Shown here: one piece after another, positions 1-4,067 of the stretch
How the letters are laid out: each line of letters opens with the position of its first letter
Position numbering within the stretch: position 1 is the stretch's first letter
Assembly: GCA_027306715.1 (NCBI GenBank)
Contig: DAHUZG010000057.1
Location: 1-5,163 of the forward strand
Length of the DNA: 5,163 bases
Origin: Acidimicrobiaceae bacterium
GTDB lineage: Bacteria; Actinomycetota; Acidimicrobiia; Acidimicrobiales; Bog-793
Reading direction: 5' to 3'
Notes under the pieces: model-generated
The model's database searches: none
What the model was told of the DNA's origin: nothing
The model's input: the letters and a program-made list of their open reading frames with translations, nothing else
Translations under genes and position numbers: made by a program

Positions 1-2
1 CC

Positions 3-95
3 GTCCCCGGCACGCCGACGATCACCGACCCGGCACAGATCGACTACAACACCCAGCACGAGCCGTGGAACCCGACGGTGTGCACGCCCTCGTAG
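3..95 (+). CDS. C-terminal end of an unidentified protein (5' part outside window)
   Basis: An open frame enters from the left edge and ends at a TAG at 93-95, giving a 30-residue tail that reads VPGTPTITDPAQ, continues IDYNTQHEPW and finishes in CTPS. All but one of its 30 sense codons end in G or C, the signature of real coding sequence in this genome, and the residue mix looks natural. I do not recognise the family and assign no function. The Pro/Thr-rich, polar tail would suit an exported or surface protein, but that is speculation. The gene converges on trpD, leaving only 35 bases between the two stop codons, and I see no clear terminator hairpin in that gap. Confidence 0.65.
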   Translation, partial: VPGTPTITDPAQIDYNTQHEPWNPTVCTPS

Positions 96-130
96 CCTCC
101 GCGCCGGCGTCGCCCAGATGGCCTCCAGAC

Positions 131-1243
131 CTACCGCTGCGGCTCCTCGCCGATCGACCCCGCCGCCTCGGCCGTGGCAGCGCGCTGCGAGGCCTCGACC
201 AGGCCCGCCAAAGCGGCCGCCGCCTTGCCCGAGTCGATCGTCGTCGCCGCGAGCTCGATCCCTTCCTGCAGCCCGTCGGCCAGGCCGGCGACGACGAGAC
301 CTGCGGCGGCGTTCAGCAGGACGACATCCCGGCGGGCGCCGCCGGCGCCGGACAGCACCTCGCGCACGTGGCGGGCGTTGTCATCGGGGTCCCCTCCGGC
401 GAGATCGGCAAGCGTCGCCCGCGCCAAGCCGAGGTCGTGCCCGTCGACCTCGAAGCAGCGACGCGCGAAGCGGCCCGGCTCGAGCAGGCGCGACTCGAAC
501 ACCGTCGAGGTGGCGACCGTGGAGAGCTCGTCGAGACCGTCGTGACCGTAGAGCACCATCGCGTGCACGGCGCCGTTGGACTCGAGAACCGAGAGCATCA
601 TCTCGGCCATCGCCGGCTCGCCGATCCCGACCACCTGGCGTCTCGTCCGGGCCGGGTTGGCGAGGGGGCCGAGCAAGTTGAACACCGTCGGCGCGCCGAG
701 GGCGCGCCGCACCGGAGCCGCATGGCGCATGGCCGGGTGGTAGCGGGGGGCGAAGCAGAACCCGAAGCCGGTCTCGGCGATGCAGCCGGCGACCCCGTCC
801 GGGCCGAGATCGATCGCCACCCCGAGCGCCTGCAGCACGTCGGCCGATCCGGCCCGCGAAGACGCAGCGCGCCCGCCGTGCTTGCACACCCGGCCACCGG
901 CGCCGGCGACGACGCAAGCGGCCATCGTCGAGACGTTGATCGTCCCGGACCGGTCCCCGCCGGTGCCGCAGGTGTCGACGAGATCGTCGCCCGCCTCGAC
1001 CCGCACCGCCTGGCCGAGCATCGAGGCGACGAACGCCGTGAGCTCTTCGACTGTCTCGCCCTTGGTCCTCAGCGCCGCGGCGAACGCCGCCACCTGGGCT
1101 GGTTCGGCGCGACCGCCGAGGATCTCGTCGAAGGTGGCACGGGCGAGTTCGCGGCTCAGGCCCTCCCGTCGGAAGAGCCGGGTGAGCACGCCGGACCAGC
1201 CGCCGGCATCCTCGAAGCAGGCCGGGGCCGCCGTGGTGCTCAG
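131..1243 (-). CDS. trpD: Anthranilate phosphoribosyltransferase (TrpD)
   Basis: Transfers the phosphoribosyl group of PRPP to anthranilate, the second committed step of tryptophan synthesis, in the cytosol. Counting from the start used here (370 aa, the usual actinobacterial length), an N-terminal helical domain with LSRELARATFDEIL (about 29-42) leads to the PRPP-binding loop DTCGTGGD (90-97), the NVST motif (103-106), KHGGRAASS (121-129), the YHPAM and APVRR anthranilate-site segments, FNLLGPLANP, and the metal-binding GHDGLDE motif. The start is uncertain. No ATG exists; a GTG at 1345 would overlap whiB by 106 bases and adds a peptide that looks like a shadow of whiB, while a GTG at 1189 would cut off the conserved Trp segment (GGWSGVL) present in other actinobacterial TrpDs. 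A CTG at 1243, forming a CTGA overlap with the whiB stop, gives a natural MSTTAAPA start. The usual Asn after KHG is Gly. Family assignment is secure; the start is not. Confidence 0.95.
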   Translation of the reverse strand: MSTTAAPACFEDAGGWSGVLTRLFRREGLSRELARATFDEILGGRAEPAQVAAFAAALRTKGETVEELTAFVASMLGQAVRVEAGDDLVDTCGTGGDRSGTINVSTMAACVVAGAGGRVCKHGGRAASSRAGSADVLQALGVAIDLGPDGVAGCIAETGFGFCFAPRYHPAMRHAAPVRRALGAPTVFNLLGPLANPARTRRQVVGIGEPAMAEMMLSVLESNGAVHAMVLYGHDGLDELSTVATSTVFESRLLEPGRFARRCFEVDGHDLGLARATLADLAGGDPDDNARHVREVLSGAGGARRDVVLLNAAAGLVVAGLADGLQEGIELAATTIDSGKAAAALAGLVEASQRAATAEAAGSIGEEPQR

Positions 1244-1470
1244 GCCGACTTCCGCCGCTGGCGGACGATGCGACGGCGCTCGCGCTCGGTGCAGCCGCCC
1301 CAGACGCCCTCCCGCTCGCGGTGGGCGAGGGCGTGCTCGAGGCACGGCTGGCGGACCGGGCAGATGGCGCAGATGACGCGAGCCTCCTCTGCCTCCTCGT
1401 CGGAGGCGGGGAAGAAGAGCTCAGGGTCGAGGCCCCGGCAGGCTGCTCGCTGTCGCCAGTTGGTGGTCAT
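1240..1470 (-). CDS. WhiB-family [4Fe-4S] transcriptional regulator
   Basis: A complete 76-residue WhiB-like protein, at the short end for the family. It shows the four cluster-binding cysteines C11, C34, C37 and C43 (spacing C-x22-C-x2-C-x5-C), the DPELFFP segment before them, the GVWGG turn at 55-59, and a basic arginine-rich tail (63-74) typical of the DNA-binding end. WhiB proteins bind a redox- or NO-sensitive [4Fe-4S] cluster and usually act with the principal sigma factor. An additional cysteine, C60, directly follows the GVWGG turn. The ATG start at 1470 is the only sensible one; a weak purine-rich Shine-Dalgarno (GAGAAAG, 1484-1478) lies 7 bases upstream. The gene has its own promoter candidate and is transcribed into trpD. 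It most resembles the short WhiB1-type proteins, but I do not assign a subclass. Confidence 0.96.
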   Translation of the reverse strand: MTTNWRQRAACRGLDPELFFPASDEEAEEARVICAICPVRQPCLEHALAHREREGVWGGCTERERRRIVRQRRKSA

Positions 1471-1539
1471 GGCATCGCTTTCTCGGTCGTGCGGGCCCGA
1501 GGGGGGGCGTGGATCATCACTCCCCGACAGGGACTACTC

Positions 1540-1568
1540 AGTATGGCGGGAGCTCCGTCGAATGTAAA
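1540..1568 (-). promoter_or_regulatory. Candidate sigma-70-type promoter of whiB-trpD
   Basis: On the minus strand a -35 box TTTACA (1568-1563, one mismatch to TTGACA) and a -10 box CATACT (1545-1540, four of six matches to TATAAT) are separated by exactly 17 bases. This is the only AT-rich patch in the interval. It predicts a transcript start near 1533 and a leader of about 60 bases before the whiB ATG. Confidence 0.5.
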
Positions 1569-1580
1569 GACGCGACACGG

Positions 1581-1603
1581 CGCCGCAGGCTGGAGCCGCG
1601 GCG
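1581..1603 (-). terminator. GC-rich hairpin after the DUF3501 gene, possible terminator
   Basis: About 22 bases past the DUF3501 stop, the minus strand can fold as CGCCGC-GGC, loop TCCA, GCC, a bulged T, then GCGGCG: nine G-C pairs with one bulge. Only a short T-rich patch (TCTTTAC) follows some 12 bases later, so it is not a classical U-tract terminator, though such hairpins are common at operon ends in GC-rich actinobacteria. It sits just upstream of the whiB promoter and may separate the two transcription units. Confidence 0.4.
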
Positions 1604-1624
1604 TCCAGTCGGCGACCCGGTCGC

Positions 1625-2215
1625 TCAGGACCAGTCGGCGACGAGAGAGCGCCTCGTGTCCTCGCGAAGCGTCGCCTCGTGGCGGTACTCCGGGTGCTCG
1701 CAGGCAAGCCAAGCTGGTCCGGCGAGAAGGCGCGGCGCCAGCGCCTCGCCGAGGCGGAACTTGACGTAGTGCACGGCGGCGGTCGTGTCCTCACGGGTCA
1801 GCTGGCTCTCGTGTCCGGACTCCGGCGCGCCACGGAACCGCTCTGCTGGGTCGCCGGCGCCGATCCGCACGACGAGGCTGCGCTCGATGCCGACGAGTCG
1901 CGGCAGCCACTCCCGCAGCTGCTCGGTCGTCGTCAGCTCGAGGAAGAGCGTCAGCGAGAGCTCGCCGGGAGCGGGCACGAGCGGGTTGTAGACCTCGAGC
2001 TCGCGCTGGACGAGGCTGTCGTCGATGATGCGCTCCGCCCGCACCATCTCCTGCACCTGGTGACGGATCGTCGTCGCGCTCTCGAACACGACGCTCGCCA
2101 GCGGCCCGAGGGCGACACGGCGGAGCTTCTTCACAGCGATCACCTCGGCGAGGCGAGCGTCGCGCTCGCGCTCGTAGGCACGCAGGTCGAGGATGTCCGA
2201 GAGGTGCAGGGTCAA
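1625..2215 (-). CDS. DUF3501 family protein
   Basis: A 196-residue protein of the DUF3501 family, whose biochemical role is unknown to me. Family hallmarks are the N-terminal LSDILDLRAYERERD, the stretch VALGPLASVVFES (34-46), the strongly conserved QVQEMVRAERI (53-63), the EVYNPLVP segment followed by ELSLTLFLEL, and a C-terminal AAVHYVKFRLG with a late HPEYRHEA. It has no signal peptide or membrane segment and only one cysteine, so it is probably cytosolic and not itself an Fe-S protein. The start is a TTG at 2215, chosen because a strong Shine-Dalgarno GAGGGG lies 7 bases upstream and because it matches the family N-terminus; longer upstream reading lies inside the preceding gene. It is the last gene of the operon, 14 bases after the Fe-S protein stop. 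The company it keeps suggests an accessory role to the rubrerythrin/Fe-S pair (inference). Confidence 0.9.
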   Translation of the reverse strand: MTLHLSDILDLRAYERERDARLAEVIAVKKLRRVALGPLASVVFESATTIRHQVQEMVRAERIIDDSLVQRELEVYNPLVPAPGELSLTLFLELTTTEQLREWLPRLVGIERSLVVRIGAGDPAERFRGAPESGHESQLTREDTTAAVHYVKFRLGEALAPRLLAGPAWLACEHPEYRHEATLREDTRRSLVADWS

Positions 2216-2222
2216 CGACTCG

Positions 2223-2228
2223 CCCCTC
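2223..2228 (-). promoter_or_regulatory. Shine-Dalgarno fixing the TTG start of the DUF3501 gene
   Basis: GAGGGG on the minus strand lies between the stop of the Fe-S gene (2232-2230) and the TTG at 2215, with 7 bases of spacing. It is the reason for choosing TTG over the longer frame open upstream. Confidence 0.75.
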
Positions 2229-2229
2229 G

Positions 2230-3522
2230 CTACTCGGCGATCCCGTAGGCCCGGGCGACGACCTGGACCGGGTGCAGCGGGTGGCGCCCCGTCTCCTGGG
2301 TGATGGCGGTGTTCGCCAGGTGGCAGTCGCCGCAGATCACCTCCGAGGAGGCGGTGCCGAGCTCCCGGGCGAGCGGGCGTGCCACCTTGCGGGCGAGCTC
2401 GTAATTCTCCGCACGATAACCCCAGGTGCCGTCGATCCCCGAGCAGCGCTCGACGAGGGTGACCCGGGCACCCGTCAGCTGGAGCAGGTCGCGACCCTTG
2501 AAGCCGATGTTCTGAGCTCGCAGGTGACACGCCTGGTGGTACGAGATGGTCTCGGGGACCTCGCCGGGGAACTCGCTGTCGAGCGGTCCGCCCTCGCCGC
2601 GGTGCTGCAGCACGAGATACTCCGCGGCGTCGTAGCAGTGGGCGGCGACGAGCTCGGCGTCGGCGCCGGATACGTAGATCGGGTAATCCTTGCGCAGGAC
2701 GTAGGCACAGGTCGGCTGGGCGACGACGACGTCGCGCCCGGCGCGCACCTCGGCTGCCAAGGCCGTGACGTTCGCTCGCGCCTGTGAGGCAAAACGGTCG
2801 ATCGCGCCGCTGTGCAGCCAGGGTGCCCCGCAGCAGCGCGTGCCCGCAGCCAGGCAGCAGGCGATCCGGTTGTGCTCGTAGACAGCGACGATGTCGCGGC
2901 CGATCGCCGGCTCCATGTACTCGACGAAGCAGGTGGCGAACAGCGCCACCTCCGCCCGCGGAGTCTCGACGGGAGGCGCCTGCCGGCGGCCGAACCAGGT
3001 CGAGAAGCGCTGCTTGGCATACGGGGGCAGCAGCCGCTCGGCGTGCACGCCGACGGCAGCCTGCATCGCCCGGCGCGGCAGCGAGCCGAGCCGACCGGTA
3101 AGGGCGTTGACGACCGGGGCCGATGCGCTCGACACGCGCCCGAGCAGGTCGGTGCGCCCGAGGAACTCGTCAGAGACGCGCTCTTTGAGCGAGCGTCCCG
3201 GCTTGGCCTGGCGCACCGCATGGGCGCGCATCATGAGGCGCGGGAAGTCCAGCTGCCATTCGTGGGGCGGGACGTAGGGGCATTTGACGTAGCACAGCTT
3301 GCACTGGTAGCACTCGTCGACGACCTTGTCCTGCTCCGCCGCCGTCAGCTCCCCGACCGCTCCGTCGTGCGAGTCGATGGCGTCGAACAGCGTCGGGAAC
3401 GACGGGCAGAGGTTGAAGCACAGCCGGCAGCCGTGGCAGAGGTCGTAGACCCGCTCGAGCTCGGCCCGCAGGTCGCCCTCGTCGAGGTAGGCCGGATGGC
3501 GGGGGTCGTAGGTCGTCGTCAC
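2230..3522 (-). CDS. GlpC/HdrD-like Fe-S oxidoreductase (two ferredoxin clusters plus CCG domains)
   Basis: A 430-residue soluble Fe-S electron carrier of the heterodisulfide reductase-related/GlpC type. Two [4Fe-4S] ferredoxin motifs are intact: C29-x2-C32-x2-C35-x3-C39-P and C71-x2-C74-x2-C77-x3-C81-P. A linker with LLGRVSSASAPVVN (126-139) closely resembles E. coli GlpC. Two cysteine-rich CCG-type domains follow: C198, C230-C231-G, C272; then C332, C360-S-G, C397 and C400. In the second, the usual CCG pair is CSG. No membrane helix or flavin motif is seen, so it must work with partners. The GTG at 3522 is preferred: it starts 13 bases after the rubrerythrin stop and gives MTTTYDPRHP; the frame remains open upstream to 3681, but that extension lies inside the rubrerythrin gene and is arginine/serine junk. 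The ribosome site is weak (CCGGGA), so translational coupling to rubrerythrin is likely. It probably passes electrons to or from the rubrerythrin; a true GlpC role is less likely because no glpA/glpB is visible. Confidence 0.92.
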   Translation of the reverse strand: MTTTYDPRHPAYLDEGDLRAELERVYDLCHGCRLCFNLCPSFPTLFDAIDSHDGAVGELTAAEQDKVVDECYQCKLCYVKCPYVPPHEWQLDFPRLMMRAHAVRQAKPGRSLKERVSDEFLGRTDLLGRVSSASAPVVNALTGRLGSLPRRAMQAAVGVHAERLLPPYAKQRFSTWFGRRQAPPVETPRAEVALFATCFVEYMEPAIGRDIVAVYEHNRIACCLAAGTRCCGAPWLHSGAIDRFASQARANVTALAAEVRAGRDVVVAQPTCAYVLRKDYPIYVSGADAELVAAHCYDAAEYLVLQHRGEGGPLDSEFPGEVPETISYHQACHLRAQNIGFKGRDLLQLTGARVTLVERCSGIDGTWGYRAENYELARKVARPLARELGTASSEVICGDCHLANTAITQETGRHPLHPVQVVARAYGIAE

Positions 3523-3535
3523 GTCCCGGACGGGC

Positions 3536-3955
3536 TCAGCTGACCGAGCTGAGGCCCTGCTGGAAGCGTCCGGCGTGGCTCTTCTCGGCGCGAGCGAGAG
3601 TCTCGAGCCACTCGGCGATCTCCTCGAAGCCCTCCTCGCGGGCCGTCTTGGCAAACCCGGGGTACATCTCGGTGTACTCATAGGTCTCTCCGGCGATCGC
3701 CGAGCGGAGGTTGTCGGTCGTGGCGCCGACAGGCTCGCCGGTCACCGGGTCGCCGACCTCGCGCAAGAAGTCGAAGTGGCCGAAGGCGTGCCCCGTCTCT
3801 CCCTCGGCGACCGAGCGGAACAGCGCGGCGACGTCGGGGTAGCCCTCGACGTCGGCCTTCTGCGCGAAGTACAGGTAACGGCGGTTCGCCTGGCTCTCGC
3901 CGGCGAAGGCCTCCTTCAGGTTCCCCTCGGTACGCGATCCCTTCAGTTGCGCCAC
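3536..3955 (-). CDS. rbr: Rubrerythrin (ferritin-like di-iron domain only)
   Basis: A 139-residue ferritin-like four-helix di-iron protein. Classical rubrerythrins reduce hydrogen peroxide to water in the cytosol. From the GTG at 3955 the protein starts MAQLKGSRTEGNLKEAF, and the full ligand set is present: E20 (GESQANRRY), E53 and H56 (EGETGH), E90 and E93 (GETYEY), E124 and H127 (EKSH). The numbers nearly coincide with those of Desulfovibrio rubrerythrin. The C-terminal rubredoxin domain is absent and there is no cysteine anywhere, so electrons must come from another protein, plausibly the Fe-S protein 13 bases downstream. An earlier GTG at 3967 is in frame, but GGAGG at 3965-3961 sits 5 bases before the 3955 GTG and overlaps the earlier codon, so 3955 is preferred. 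It is first in the operon, behind a TAGAAT -10 box and a palindrome. Confidence 0.95.
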   Translation of the reverse strand: MAQLKGSRTEGNLKEAFAGESQANRRYLYFAQKADVEGYPDVAALFRSVAEGETGHAFGHFDFLREVGDPVTGEPVGATTDNLRSAIAGETYEYTEMYPGFAKTAREEGFEEIAEWLETLARAEKSHAGRFQQGLSSVS

Positions 3956-3960
3956 GTCGG

Positions 3961-3965
3961 CCTCC
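3961..3965 (-). promoter_or_regulatory. Shine-Dalgarno fixing the GTG start of rubrerythrin
   Basis: GGAGG on the minus strand, 5 bases upstream of the GTG at 3955. Because it overlaps the alternative in-frame GTG at 3967, it argues that translation begins at 3955, giving the family-typical MAQLKGSRTE N-terminus. Confidence 0.75.
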
Positions 3966-3986
3966 ACTCTCTAGTCTCGACTCTTT

Positions 3987-3996
3987 CCAACGTTGG
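3987..3996. promoter_or_regulatory. Perfect palindrome CCAACGTTGG, candidate operator
   Basis: A 10-bp perfect inverted repeat in the 112-base divergent region between rubrerythrin and the kinase. It begins 4 bases downstream of the TAGAAT box of the rubrerythrin operon, so it would cover the predicted transcript start (about 3994), a usual position for a repressor site. Its AACGTT core stands out from the GC-rich surroundings. I do not recognise the binding protein. Confidence 0.4.
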
Positions 3997-4000
3997 TCTC

Positions 4001-4006
4001 ATTCTA
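4001..4006 (-). promoter_or_regulatory. Candidate -10 box (TAGAAT) of the rubrerythrin operon
   Basis: TAGAAT on the minus strand matches TATAAT at five of six positions and fits the TAnnnT pattern of actinobacterial housekeeping promoters. The leader to the rubrerythrin GTG would be about 40 bases. No convincing -35 box is found at 16-20 bases spacing, so the promoter may depend on an activator or simply tolerate a weak -35. Confidence 0.4.
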
Positions 4007-4056
4007 CGCGCGCACGAGCGGGGATTGGCTGTGGCAGTGTTCGGCCGTGCGACGAC

Positions 4057-4061
4057 AAGGA
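4057..4061 (+). promoter_or_regulatory. Shine-Dalgarno of the FGGY kinase
   Basis: AAGGA lies 6 bases before the GTG at 4068. This favours that start over the in-frame GTG at 4047, which has no purine-rich sequence before it. I found no convincing plus-strand promoter for the kinase in the 112-base divergent region. Confidence 0.65.
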
Positions 4062-4067
4062 CCGTGC

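Noticed and set aside
96..130. Bidirectional terminator between the left-edge gene and trpD
   Set aside because: No stable hairpin with flanking T/A tracts could be drawn in the 35 bases.
1501..1507. Run of seven G in the whiB leader as a possible phase-variation tract
   Set aside because: Too short for convincing slippage in a GC-rich genome and located in an untranslated leader.
65..1567. Long plus-strand open frame of 500 codons opposite trpD and whiB
   Set aside because: Mirror frame of two well-identified minus-strand genes; Arg/Gly/Ala-rich, low-complexity translation without domain features. Long antisense frames are expected at this GC content.
1679..2787. Plus-strand frames opposite the DUF3501 and Fe-S genes
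   Set aside because: Shadows of clearly recognised genes; no motif in the translations.
2230..3522. True GlpC subunit of anaerobic glycerol-3-phosphate dehydrogenase, paired with the nearby glycerol-like kinase
   Set aside because: The gene sits in a separate, divergent operon with rubrerythrin and DUF3501; no glpA or glpB is visible and the second CCG motif differs. Resemblance to GlpC is structural rather than functional evidence.
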